Of a stretch of DNA of 45,796 nucleotides, positions 37,961-45,796 are shown one piece after another (the first letter of the stretch is position 1; each line of letters opens with the position of its first letter). The notes under the pieces were generated by a model. It was not told the origin of the DNA and searched no databases. It was given only the letters and a program-made list of their open reading frames with translations. Origin of the DNA: a virus; the IMG/VR virus record IMGVR_UViG_3300008266_000100, positions 1 through 45,796 of that record. The stretch is one strand, 5' to 3'. A program made the translations under genes and the position numbers.

Positions 37961-40246
37961 ATGCCCTTCGGCCCCTACTCCTCATTTGACGATTGTGTTG
38001 CCAAGAACGGCGACAAGTCCAATCCCTCTGCCTACTGCGCCTCCCTGGAGAGGCAGATCAAGGGGGCCTCAGCGCAGGCCTCCCTCGCCTCCCCGCGGTT
38101 CCGCCTGCAGATCGTCCCTGTCGAGGAGCAGACGATGGCTGCAGGCGATCCCTACGCCTACATCATCGACATTGATGGCACGCTCCTTGACGATGAGGGA
38201 GCCCCAATCGAGTCGCGCATCATGGCTGTCAATGGGCTCGAGGGCGAGATCAACATCGTCTCAGGCAGGCTCGAGGCTGACCGGGACGCGACTGAGGCTC
38301 TGCTGACTGAGGCAGGCCTGCGCCCTCATCGCATGTTCCTGCGCTCCGGGGAGGATGTCGGAGTCCTGGAGCACAAGCGGGCTGTCGCCGAGATGCTCCT
38401 CGAGGAGCGCGATGTCAGGCTCGCGATCGAGAATGACGACTCTGCCCGGGAGATGTATCTCAGCCTCGACATCCCGACTGCAGAGCCCGCGATCCTGGAT
38501 GTCGTCGAGGCCGAGGAGATCGGCGAGGCCGAGGAGGCCGACGAGATCGAGGACATGGAGGACGAGGGCGAGATGGCCCTCATCGACATCGAGATCAAGG
38601 ACGAGGATTGCGAGGGCATGGAGCCCGAGGAGGAGATGCCCCAGGATGCCTCCTACGACTTCCGGGCGATGCTCGTCATCGAGGGAGTCTGGACAGGAGA
38701 TGGGCGATACATCGACGAGGGGGCCCTCGGATGGCGCGATCTGCCCCTGCCCCTGATGGCGACTGATCGGACGACCGAGGGCCACATGGACGCGGTGCTG
38801 ATCGGCTCGATCCTCGAGATCGAGCGCGAGGGGCGTGAGATCAGGGCTCTCGGGCGATGGATCCCCTCTGAGGACGATGATGTTCGCAGGCTGCAGAGCC
38901 TCATCGGCAGGGGCGACCTGCGCGGAGTCTCAGTCGATCTCGATGGCATGGAGTACGAGGTGCTGATCCCCTCGACCGCCTCTGAGGCTGTCGTCGAGGA
39001 GGATGGCACCACCGTCATGCCTGGTGAGGAGATGAAGATGCGGATCACCTCTGCCCGGATCATGGGCGCGACAGTCGTCCCGTTCCCGGCGTTCCAGGAG
39101 GCCTACATCGAGTCCCTGCCCGCAATGACTGCGAGCCTGCTGACCGAGGACACCGCCTCAGGATGGATTGATCGCCTCGCCTCGATCGACGACATCGATC
39201 TCTCCCCGCCTCAGGGCGCACGCGAGGAGGCTGAGCGAGGCCTCGCCTGGAGGCAGGAGTATGGGCGCGGAGGCACCGAGGTGGGAGTCGCTCGCGCCCG
39301 GGACATCTCCAACGGCAAGAACCTCTCCCCTGAGACGATCGACAGGATGGTCTCCTACTTCGCCCGCCATGAGATTGATCAGCAGGGCGAGGGATGGAGC
39401 CCCGGAGAGGACGGATTCCCCTCAGCAGGCAGGATCGCATGGGCCCTCTGGGGAGGCGATCCCGGTCGCCGATGGGCAGAGTCCATCCAGGGGCGCATCC
39501 GCGCCCGCAGAGAGCAGGGCTCGATCATCGCGTCAGGCCATGCCATCGAGGCCCCTGTCCTCCCGCCCTCCTCCTGGTATGCCGATCCTGCTCTCGAGGG
39601 CCCGACTCCCCTGACCGTTGATGACTCAGGCAGGATCTACGGGCATCTCGCAGTATGGGGCCAATGCCACATCGGGCATGCAGGGCGATGCGTGCAGCCT
39701 CCCTCCTCGAGGACTGCCTACGCCCACTTCCTGACCGGGGAGATTCTGTGCGACGACGGGGCTCGCTTCCCGGTCGGGCAGATCACGATGAACGGCTCGC
39801 ATGCCCCGCACTCCTACGGAGCGCAGGAGACTGCTCGGCACTACGACGACACCGCTCTCGCGGTGGCTGATGTCACCGCAGGCGAGGACGACTGGGGGAT
39901 CTGGGTATCAGGCTCCCTGCGCCCGGGTCTCGATCCGGCGACTGTGAGGGGCCTGATGGCCTCTGATGTCTCGGGAGACTGGCGCAGGATTGGAGGCAAC
40001 CTCGAACTCGTCGCAGTCCTCGCGGTCAATGTTCCGGGATTCCCCAAGATCAGAGTGCGAGAGGCTGAGGGCCTCGTCGCATCCCTCTCCCTGCCTGCCT
40101 ACTCTCAGGAGGAGGCGATGGAGGACATCAGAGCCCTCGCAGCCTCGATCGGACGCACCGCTGAGGATCGCATCAGGGAGGCTCGCCTCCGGGTGCATGG
40201 CGAACGCATCGCGAGCCTCGTGCAGCGAATCAGAGGAGGAGCCTGA
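37961..40246 (+). CDS. HAD-phosphatase / HK97-type capsid protease fusion
   Basis: The 761-residue protein has several modules. Residues 1-35 form a short Cys module (SSFDDCVAKNGDKSNPSAYC). Residues 65-175 are an HAD-type phosphatase with all four motifs: DIDGT (D70, D72), IVSGR (S101), HKR (K139) and ENDD (D159, D160), most like polynucleotide-kinase phosphatase domains. An acidic linker (178-230) follows. Residues 232-370 fit a prohead protease (TTEGHMDAVLIGS with H275; GDLRGVSVDLDG with S324). A helical module (RGLAWRQEYGRGG, IAWALWGGD) and a C-terminal beta domain (GRIYGHLAVWGQCHIGHAG) common in actinophage maturation proteases follow. The HAD domain is the unusual part. Confidence 0.85.
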   Translation: MPFGPYSSFDDCVAKNGDKSNPSAYCASLERQIKGASAQASLASPRFRLQIVPVEEQTMAAGDPYAYIIDIDGTLLDDEGAPIESRIMAVNGLEGEINIVSGRLEADRDATEALLTEAGLRPHRMFLRSGEDVGVLEHKRAVAEMLLEERDVRLAIENDDSAREMYLSLDIPTAEPAILDVVEAEEIGEAEEADEIEDMEDEGEMALIDIEIKDEDCEGMEPEEEMPQDASYDFRAMLVIEGVWTGDGRYIDEGALGWRDLPLPLMATDRTTEGHMDAVLIGSILEIEREGREIRALGRWIPSEDDDVRRLQSLIGRGDLRGVSVDLDGMEYEVLIPSTASEAVVEEDGTTVMPGEEMKMRITSARIMGATVVPFPAFQEAYIESLPAMTASLLTEDTASGWIDRLASIDDIDLSPPQGAREEAERGLAWRQEYGRGGTEVGVARARDISNGKNLSPETIDRMVSYFARHEIDQQGEGWSPGEDGFPSAGRIAWALWGGDPGRRWAESIQGRIRARREQGSIIASGHAIEAPVLPPSSWYADPALEGPTPLTVDDSGRIYGHLAVWGQCHIGHAGRCVQPPSSRTAYAHFLTGEILCDDGARFPVGQITMNGSHAPHSYGAQETARHYDDTALAVADVTAGEDDWGIWVSGSLRPGLDPATVRGLMASDVSGDWRRIGGNLELVAVLAVNVPGFPKIRVREAEGLVASLSLPAYSQEEAMEDIRALAASIGRTAEDRIREARLRVHGERIASLVQRIRGGA

Positions 40247-40247
40247 C

Positions 40248-40427
40248 ATGGCCTGCGGATGCCGGAAGGGCAGGAGCAACGACTCCAGGAGTCCCTCGTC
40301 CTCCCTGCGCATCGGGCCCTACGAGGTATGGCGCAACGGGGCGTTCACGGGTCGATCCTTCGCCTCGCTTTCCTCAGCGCAGACATACGCAACCCGCATC
40401 GGCGGAGAGGTTGTTGTAGCAGGCTGA
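40248..40427 (+). CDS. Small protein between protease and capsid, 59 aa
   Basis: ATG 40248 lies 1 nt after the protease stop, with AGAGGAGGAG upstream. Begins MACGCRKGRSN, a short motif common in small genes beside phage capsid genes, then a small fold (YEVWRNGAFTGRSFASLSSA). Function unknown. Confidence 0.6.
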   Translation: MACGCRKGRSNDSRSPSSSLRIGPYEVWRNGAFTGRSFASLSSAQTYATRIGGEVVVAG

Positions 40428-40436
40428 CCTGTCTGC

Positions 40437-40542
40437 TACACTCGCTCCCATCCGGCGACTGCCTAGCATCGCCGGAGCGAGGCCCGGGTCGCACTCGGTC
40501 GCATGAGATAACCGATTCCTGACTCATGGAGACCGAATCCCA
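40437..40542 (+). promoter_or_regulatory. TACACT promoter and structured leader of major capsid gene
   Basis: TACACT (40437-40442) is followed by about 100 nt of non-coding leader. It contains TCCGGCGA (40451-40458) pairing with TCGCCGGA (40469-40476), with a competing CTCGCTCC/GGAGCGAG pairing around it. The ribosome site is only a weak GGAG. This is the longest leader found and it precedes the most highly expressed gene; mRNA stabilisation or translation control is inferred. Confidence 0.55.
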
Positions 40543-42153
40543 ATGAACACCATCATGCCCGAGGACATCAACGCTGTGACCGACGAGGAACTGACCGCGC
40601 TCGAGAGCGATCTCGTCGCCGAGTTCGACTCGCTCGTCGATGCAGGCTCCAACGATGTCGCCACTCTGACTCAGATCGCCGAGGCTGTCGAGGCCGTCCG
40701 TGCTGAGAGCACCGCCCGCATCGAGGCAGTCGCTCAGGCTGAGCAGGCCGTGGCTGCGCTCGCCGATCGCGTGCGCGGAGCAGAGGAGATCGACGAGGCC
40801 CCCGAGGCTGTCGTCGCCGAGACCGAGGATGCCGATGAGGCCTCCGACGACAACCACAACCCCGAGGCCGTGGAGGCCGAGGCAACCGAACAGGAGAACG
40901 AACTCGTGACTGCGAGCGCATCCCCCGCCCCCAAGGCTCCCTCCGCTCGTGCGGTGGCCCGCCGTTCCACGACTCCCGAGGTTGCCGAGGCGCAGCCTGA
41001 GGTGGTCATCACCGCTGCAGCCGACATCCCCGGCTTCACGAGCGGATCGAACATCGACACCGTGGGTCTCGCCCGCGCAATGCATGCCAAGGCCCGCACT
41101 CTGTCGAACGGCTCGGGCTTCGTCCCGGTCGCCTCGATCAACCTGCCCCTGCAGCACAAGGTCGGCTCCGACATGGCGACGAACCTCGAGGTGATCGAGC
41201 GTGCGACCGCCCCGGAGGCTCTGACCGCTGCAGGATGGTGCGCCCCGTCGCAGAACATCTACGACCTGTTCGGCGTCGATGCAGGCGATGGCCTCCTCGA
41301 TCTCCCGACTGTGCAGGTCTCTCGCGGTGGTCTCAACATCCCGGGCTTCATCGGCATCGGCGAGGCGAGCGATGCTCTCTGGTCCTGGACCGAGGCTGAC
41401 ACCGAGGATCCCGAGGCGACCAAGCCCTGTCTCCAGATTCCCTGCCCGACCTTCGAGGACTACCGCCTCCAGGCTGCAGGTCTCTGCCTCACCAACGGCA
41501 ACCTGACCGACCGTGCGTTCCCCGAACTGACGGCCCGCTTCATCGCCCTCGCAATCAACGCTCACCTGCACCGCCTCTCGGGCCTGATGATCGCCGAGAT
41601 CTCGGGCAGCGCGACGGGCGTGACGATGAGCGCTGTGGCCTCCTCGGCTGCGGGCTCCATCCTGCATGCCCTCGATGTCCAGGTTGCTGACTACCGCTCG
41701 CAGTACCGCATGAGCGTGAACGCCGTCCTCGAGGCTGTGTTCCCGCTGTGGTCGCGTGAGGCCATCCGCGCCGATCTCGCGATGCGCACCGGGGTTGATC
41801 TGGTGAACATCTCGGACGACCGGATCGACGAATACTTCCGCACTCGCAAGGTGCGTGCGCAGTTCGTCCACGACTATCAGCCCCTCTACACGACTGGTCC
41901 TGCAAAGACTGCGTTCCCGACGACGGTGGACTTCCTGCTCTACCCTGCTGGTGGATACATCAAGGGCGACGGTGGCACCATCGATCTCGGCGTGGTGCGT
42001 GACAGCGTGCTCAACGCGACCAACGACTACACGGCTGCGTGGACGGAGCAGTTGTGGCTCGTCGGTCAGACGGGCCCTGCTGCTCGTGAAGTCACCGTGA
42101 ACTACGCTGTGGACGGCGTGACCGGATGCTGCGTCGAGGCCCCCGCGGTCTGA
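40543..42153 (+). CDS. Major capsid protein (HK97 fold) with scaffold-like N-terminus
   Basis: The 536-residue protein has an N-terminal region (1 to about 160) rich in Ala/Glu with coiled-coil character (DLVAEFDSLVDAGSNDVATL ...), typical of a delta-domain scaffold removed by the upstream protease. The remainder resembles actinophage HK97-fold capsids (PTFEDYRLQAAGLCLTNGNL, then FPLWSREAIRADLAMRTGVD and GGTIDLGVVRDSVLNATND). Codon use shifts toward GCC, CGC, ACC and GAG compared with its neighbours, as expected for a very highly expressed gene. Confidence 0.9.
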   Translation: MNTIMPEDINAVTDEELTALESDLVAEFDSLVDAGSNDVATLTQIAEAVEAVRAESTARIEAVAQAEQAVAALADRVRGAEEIDEAPEAVVAETEDADEASDDNHNPEAVEAEATEQENELVTASASPAPKAPSARAVARRSTTPEVAEAQPEVVITAAADIPGFTSGSNIDTVGLARAMHAKARTLSNGSGFVPVASINLPLQHKVGSDMATNLEVIERATAPEALTAAGWCAPSQNIYDLFGVDAGDGLLDLPTVQVSRGGLNIPGFIGIGEASDALWSWTEADTEDPEATKPCLQIPCPTFEDYRLQAAGLCLTNGNLTDRAFPELTARFIALAINAHLHRLSGLMIAEISGSATGVTMSAVASSAAGSILHALDVQVADYRSQYRMSVNAVLEAVFPLWSREAIRADLAMRTGVDLVNISDDRIDEYFRTRKVRAQFVHDYQPLYTTGPAKTAFPTTVDFLLYPAGGYIKGDGGTIDLGVVRDSVLNATNDYTAAWTEQLWLVGQTGPAAREVTVNYAVDGVTGCCVEAPAV

Positions 42154-42203
42154 TCCCCACATCATCCTGACCGACCTGCGACCGAGAAGATAGGAGCCGA
42201 CCT

Positions 42204-42986
42204 GTGGGAGCATCCCTGGATACATGGCATCTCGTAGATGCCCCCACAGTCGTCCCTCAGCCCTACGGCATCTTCTCGGTCGCAGAGACTCGGCTCACCA
42301 CCGACGAGCATTGGCGACTCGGCATCAGATGGCAGTCTCAGGCCTGCTCGCAGGTCAAGGAGACGACTGGCGAGTGCATCATCCCGCGAGAGGGCGAGGC
42401 CCTCGAGCCTGATGACTACTGCTATGTCGCAGAGTTCGAGCCGTTCACCGTCTACGCCTACGACAACGACTCGATTCCTGGGCATACGCTCGAGGAGCAT
42501 CGCGCTCAGGTTGTTCAGCGTCTGATCAACGGCGAGCAGAGGGCTGTCGAGGAGCGAGTCTGGGCTGCGATCACCGCAGACGCAGGAGCCCCGCTTGATC
42601 TGTCGGCCTATGATCTGCGGTTCGCCCTGGGTTATGTCGAGCAGCAGGTCTCGCAGAACTACTCCGGGACAGGAGTCATCCACATGAGTCACCTCGTCGC
42701 GACTCTGCTGTGGGATGCCCTGTTCGTCTCGGGTGGTCGCCTGCAGACGCTGCATGGCACTCCTGTCGTCGTCGGCGCAGGATACGACACGGCGACCGAT
42801 CCTCTGACGCGGGTCGGATACATCTACGGGACGGGCGCGATGGTGCTCTACCGAGGAGACATCGATACCCGCGAGTCTGCGATCGACAAGGCGGTCAATC
42901 AGGTCTCCTACATCGCCCAACGAGACTACGCAGTCGGTTGGGATTGCTACTCTGTCGCGGTCAAAGCGACCACCGATCCTGCGTAA
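42204..42986 (+). CDS. Probable capsid-associated structural protein, 260 aa
   Basis: GTG 42204 follows TAGGAG. Sequence blocks (PQPYGIFSVAETRLTTDEHW; GHTLEEHRAQVVQRLINGEQ; YIYGTGAMVLYRGDI) resemble a protein family found directly after the capsid gene in several actinophages, perhaps itself with an HK97-like fold. A minor capsid or decoration role is inferred from position. Confidence 0.6.
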   Translation: MGASLDTWHLVDAPTVVPQPYGIFSVAETRLTTDEHWRLGIRWQSQACSQVKETTGECIIPREGEALEPDDYCYVAEFEPFTVYAYDNDSIPGHTLEEHRAQVVQRLINGEQRAVEERVWAAITADAGAPLDLSAYDLRFALGYVEQQVSQNYSGTGVIHMSHLVATLLWDALFVSGGRLQTLHGTPVVVGAGYDTATDPLTRVGYIYGTGAMVLYRGDIDTRESAIDKAVNQVSYIAQRDYAVGWDCYSVAVKATTDPA

Positions 42987-42995
42987 GGAGACATC

Positions 42996-43667
42996 ATGGC
43001 CACCAAGATTCTGAAGTCCATCAAGGGCAAGACTGTTCGCATCACTCGCCTCGATGCGTGTGGCGAGCCTGTCGTCGGCTCCTGCACGACGCTCGTCTCC
43101 GACTGCTTCATCTCTGTCACGCTCGCAGGCGAGTACGAGGCAGGCGAGGAGTTCATTCAGAAGAACGCCTGGGGCGATCTCTGCATCAACGACAAAGATC
43201 CTGATGTTCTCAAGCGAGTGACCACGACTGTTCAGTTCGCCGAGATCAACCCCGACGCTCTGGACATCATGGCCCTCGCCAATCCGGTCATCTCTGGATC
43301 GGACACCATCGGCTCAACATTTGGCCCGACTCCGAACACAGACGCATTCGCTCTCGAGGTTTGGACAAAGCGCACAGGCGTAGACTGCACGACTCCCGGG
43401 ACGCAGGAGTGGGGATACTTCGTCCTGCCGTTCGTGCGCAACGGAAAGATCGACGGAGACATCACCATCGAGAACGCTGCGCTGACCTTCTCGCTCGTCG
43501 GTGATGCGTTCGCGGCATCCTCGGCATGGGGAACCTCGCCCTACACGCCGAACGCATTCATCGAGCCGTTCCCTGATGGCGAGATCTTCGGCATGGTGGT
43601 GACGACTGAGCAGCCTCCGACCGACACGGGCGGATGCGTTGCATACGCTCCTGCTCCCCCGCCCTGA
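42996..43667 (+). CDS. Major tail protein
   Basis: The 223-residue protein starts at ATG after GTAAGGAG. It is beta-rich (GKTVRITRLDACGEPVVGSC; ISVTLAGEYEAGEEF) with the DPDVLKRVTTTVQFAEINPD pattern seen in tail-tube proteins of this phage type, and a Pro-rich C-terminus. A tail-tube role fits a place near the connectors, though it precedes them here. Confidence 0.7.
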   Translation: MATKILKSIKGKTVRITRLDACGEPVVGSCTTLVSDCFISVTLAGEYEAGEEFIQKNAWGDLCINDKDPDVLKRVTTTVQFAEINPDALDIMALANPVISGSDTIGSTFGPTPNTDAFALEVWTKRTGVDCTTPGTQEWGYFVLPFVRNGKIDGDITIENAALTFSLVGDAFAASSAWGTSPYTPNAFIEPFPDGEIFGMVVTTEQPPTDTGGCVAYAPAPPP

Positions 43668-43692
43668 CGCTCGTCTCTGAACGGACGCAGGG

Positions 43693-43698
43693 TAGGCT
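43693..43698 (+). promoter_or_regulatory. TAGGCT -10 box, leaderless start
   Basis: TAGGCT plus 6 nt leads to ATG 43705; no ribosome site lies in the 37-nt gap. Confidence 0.5.
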
Positions 43699-43704
43699 CG
43701 ATCC

Positions 43705-44403
43705 ATGACTTGTGAGGCCTGGACTCCGATCCTCCCCTGCGATGTCTCGGGAGATGATCCTGATCTCGTTGATGCAGCCGTGGCTGCAGGGACATCGATC
43801 CTGTGGGCGATGACAGGCAGGCGATTCGGCCTGTGCTCAACGACCGAGTGGTATCGATCGCCCTGCTCTACTCCCTGCACCGCGCCCTACGCTGACGAGT
43901 TTGGCCCGGGCGTTGAGTGGAGGCTTGGGGCAGGGAGGCGGAGGGCGTGCTGTGCGATCGCTCTCGAGCAGACTCCTGTGCGCTCCATCGATGAGGTTCT
44001 GATCGACGGCGTAGCAGTTGATCCTGATACCTACTATCTCGGCAGGAGCAGGCTCTATCGCATCGGCGAGTGTTGGCCCTGCGAGACCGACTGCGAGGTT
44101 CCTCCTGTCGCGGTCTCCTACACCTACGGCATCGATGTCCCTGTTCTTGGGCAGATGGCCCTCGGCGAGTTGGCCTGCGAACTCCTGCGAGGATGGACAG
44201 GGGCTGACTGTCGCCTGCCCTCCAACGCTGTAGCGGTAACTCGCCAGGGCGTGACTGTTGATCTCGGCACGCCCGAGGTTCTGTTCGAGCAGAACCGCCT
44301 CGGTCTGCCGATCTCTGATCAGTTCATCCGGTCGGTCAATCCTGATCGCCTCCGCTCGGCCTCTCGCGTCTACTCGCCCGATGTCGCGCGGAGAGTCCGG
44401 TGA
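43705..44403 (+). CDS. Head-tail connector / adaptor protein
   Basis: The 232-residue protein has the look of actinophage head-tail adaptors: an N-terminal helical part ([20 protein letters not shown]), a Cys-containing loop ([16 protein letters not shown]), a middle beta region ([20 protein letters not shown], with the common pattern V-D-x-V-x-V-D-G), and a helical C-terminus. It overlaps the connector-fibre fusion gene. Confidence 0.75.
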   Translation: MTCEAWTPILPCDVSGDDPDLVDAAVAAGTSILWAMTGRRFGLCSTTEWYRSPCSTPCTAPYADEFGPGVEWRLGAGRRRACCAIALEQTPVRSIDEVLIDGVAVDPDTYYLGRSRLYRIGECWPCETDCEVPPVAVSYTYGIDVPVLGQMALGELACELLRGWTGADCRLPSNAVAVTRQGVTVDLGTPEVLFEQNRLGLPISDQFIRSVNPDRLRSASRVYSPDVARRVR

Positions 44404-45796
44404 TCTCAGTCTCTGCCCATGATGTAGCCTCCTGGGCTCTCGCAACTGCGAGACAGGCCCTCGAGGACTGCGGTCGCGATGCTGTCTCGACTGCGTATGT
44501 CGGATCAGGCGAGATCGCCTGGGATGACTGCTGCGGCACGCTTGTTGTCGTCCCTGATCGCGTCTACCGCTCGCAAGAGTTCCCGGCTGAGGATACGAGC
44601 GAGGTAATCTGCTTCGACGGATACATCGCAATCGATCTCGTCGTGACTCTCCTCAGGTGCGTCCCTGTCGTCGATGATCGCGGGCGAGCCCCCTCAGAGA
44701 CCGCCCTTGCGACTGCGTATCAGGATCTCCTCGGCGATGCTGCAGTCATCTACAACTCCATGACAGGGCCTGTTCCTGATGACTGGGAGCGCACCAATCC
44801 GGCGCAGACATTCCTCGGAGCGCAGGGCGGATGCATCGGAGTTGAGACTCGCATCACCATCGGCCTCGAGCAGTCGCAGTTCGGCATCTGCTGCACCGTC
44901 CCTGAGCCTCACGAGCCCGGGGATCCTGTCTGCCTCATCACCGCCTCCTCTGTTAGGTTCGATCCCTGCGAGGGGCTTGTCTCGACGAATGTCCAGGATG
45001 CGATCTGCGAGATTGCTGCTGGCGGTGGAGGCACTCCTGGTCCTCCCGGCCCTCCGGGCCCGCAGGGAGACACGGGGCCTCAGGGACCGCAGGGCGATAC
45101 TGGACCGACTGGGGATACAGGGGCGACAGGCCCGATCGGGCCTCAGGGAGATACTGGGGCGACTGGGGCGACTGGTGCGACTGGAGCGACTGGAGCGACG
45201 GGTGCAGGTGGTGCTCTCGGCTACTACGGGTCATTCTTCGACTCGACTGATCAGATCACGACGATCAACACACCGACGGCGATGCTCATCGGAAACACCG
45301 CAGAGGCAAACGGCGTGTTCATCACCGCGGGTTCGGAGATCAACTTTGCCTACAACGGCACCTACGACATCCAGTTCTCTGCCCAACTCCACCACAGGGG
45401 CGGGGGAGGATCTGGTGAGACTGTCGAGATCTGGCTCGCCAAGAACGGCACTCCTCTGCCTGATAGCAACACGCGACTGATCGTTCCGAACAGCAGGTTC
45501 GAGGTTGCTGCGTGGGACTTCCTCCTGACTGTGAACGCCGGGGACTATCTCGAACTGTTCTGGACGACCGACAACGCGAACATCGTCCTCGAGCATCTCC
45601 CTGCTGTCGGTGCGATCCCTGCGATCCCGTCGCTAATCGTCTCGGTGATGCAGGTCATGTATACACAGGTCGGTCCTCAGGGTATTCCAGGCCCAATCGG
45701 CCCTACTGGCGCGACAGGAGCCACAGGGCCTCAGGGGCCTCAGGGCGACACCGGAGCGACCGGGGCAACGGGCCCTCAGGGCCCTCAGGGGGACAC
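44400..45796 (+). CDS. Neck-connector / collagen / C1q-like fibre fusion, 5' part (continues at position 2)
   Basis: The frame opens at a GTG that overlaps the previous stop and stays open to the end of the window, continuing in phase at position 2; the whole gene is 780 residues. Residues 1 to about 140 resemble small Cys-rich head-tail connector proteins of actinophages (motifs [14 protein letters not shown] and [10 protein letters not shown]). A segment typical of fibre N-termini follows (ASSVRFDP ... STNVQDAI). Then come Gly-X-Y collagen-like repeats (about 45025-45212), a beta-rich domain like C1q/TNF-type trimer heads (about 45216-45640), and a second collagen block starting near 45667. 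I infer a trimeric whisker or fibre anchored at the neck. The length of the second block may be wrong if assembly collapsed repeats. Alternative: two genes artificially joined, but no stop or frame break is visible. Confidence 0.8.
   Translation, partial: MISVSAHDVASWALATARQALEDCGRDAVSTAYVGSGEIAWDDCCGTLVVVPDRVYRSQEFPAEDTSEVICFDGYIAIDLVVTLLRCVPVVDDRGRAPSETALATAYQDLLGDAAVIYNSMTGPVPDDWERTNPAQTFLGAQGGCIGVETRITIGLEQSQFGICCTVPEPHEPGDPVCLITASSVRFDPCEGLVSTNVQDAICEIAAGGGGTPGPPGPPGPQGDTGPQGPQGDTGPTGDTGATGPIGPQGDTGATGATGATGATGATGAGGALGYYGSFFDSTDQITTINTPTAMLIGNTAEANGVFITAGSEINFAYNGTYDIQFSAQLHHRGGGGSGETVEIWLAKNGTPLPDSNTRLIVPNSRFEVAAWDFLLTVNAGDYLELFWTTDNANIVLEHLPAVGAIPAIPSLIVSVMQVMYTQVGPQGIPGPIGPTGATGATGPQGPQGDTGATGATGPQGPQGD
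45025..45212 (+). repeat. Collagen-like (Gly-X-Y) repeat block 1
   Basis: About 60 codons read Gly-X-Y, beginning [16 protein letters not shown] and ending in a run of GAT triplets. Wobble positions vary between copies, so the repeat is conserved as protein rather than as very recent DNA duplication. Confidence 0.85.
45683..45796 (+). repeat. Terminal direct repeat, copy 2
   Basis: This is the second copy of the 114-base overlap with positions 1-114. It lies inside the second collagen-like block of the fibre gene. Confidence 0.9.

Noticed and set aside
40345-42225. 626-codon minus-strand open frame under the major capsid gene
   Set aside because: Composition is a typical shadow; the + strand frame is an unmistakable capsid protein with a promoter and leader.
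45683-45796. Physical direct terminal repeat for packaging, as in T7-like phages
   Set aside because: It lies within the coding sequence of the fibre gene and is only 114 bp in repeat-rich DNA; an assembly overlap of a circular map is simpler.
1-45796. tRNA genes
   Set aside because: I saw no cloverleaf with acceptor stem and T-loop consensus in the few intergenic gaps; a dedicated search would settle it.

Overview
The window is an essentially complete genome of a tailed double-stranded DNA bacteriophage with siphovirus-type genes. The last 114 bases (45683-45796) repeat the first 114, and one reading frame runs unbroken across that join. The contig therefore closes into a circle of about 45,682 bp, as expected for a circularly permuted, terminally redundant or circularised phage assembly. 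Nearly every gene is on the + strand, packed with ATGA/GTGA stop-start overlaps. GC content is high (about 60-65 % by eye). An actinobacterial host is suggested by an Rpf-like muralytic protein, a DUF732-like lipoprotein, actinophage-type structural genes and many apparently leaderless genes preceded by a TACACT-type -10 box. I see no integrase, DNA polymerase, primase, helicase, tRNA or CRISPR array. The phage is probably lytic and relies on host replication proteins.

Layout, reading the circle from packaging. 27.2-30.5 kb: small terminase, a GP88-like protein inserted between the terminase genes, large terminase and two small membrane proteins. 30.5-34.0 kb: an island of small genes, including a tandem pair of paralogous HTH proteins. 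34.0-36.8 kb: portal and MuF-like protein, then a terminator. 36.9-37.9 kb: a second small-gene island. 38.0-45.8 kb and on to 1.06 kb: an HAD-phosphatase/capsid-protease fusion, major capsid protein, connectors, major tail protein, and a 780-residue gene across the join that fuses a neck-connector-like domain to collagen-like repeats and a C1q/TNF-like domain. 1.1-8.8 kb: neck/tail completion, tail-assembly chaperones with a probable -1 frameshift, tape measure, Dit-like and Tal-like proteins, two fibres. 8.9-12.1 kb: metallophosphoesterase, small genes, VanY-type endolysin, holin. 12.2-15.2 kb: small early-type genes and an ERF annealing protein, closed by a strong terminator. 15.3-23.6 kb: HTH proteins, HNH nuclease, lipoprotein, two cytosine-C5 methyltransferases, an Rpf-type secreted muralytic protein, VRR-NUC nuclease. 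23.6-27.2 kb: a ParB-methyltransferase fusion, an unusual 2-oxoglutarate oxygenase with a possibly GNAT-like N-terminus, and a short PLP fold-type-II enzyme.

Two regulatory themes recur. The first is leaderless genes with TACACT (or TAGGCT/TACGCT) 6-8 nt before the start codon. The second is a palindromic CCGAC-NNNN-GTCGG element placed between a TTGACA -35 and a CATGAT -10 (12.17, 30.51, 36.87 kb), or over the -10 itself (32.29 kb and weaker sites); it precedes small-gene islands, two of which interrupt the head genes. The best candidate for a new biochemical system is the 17.2-28.6 kb set (three DNA methyltransferases, oxygenase fusion, PLP enzyme, GP88). I infer that it may make a DNA hypermodification or anti-restriction modification; nothing in the sequence proves this.
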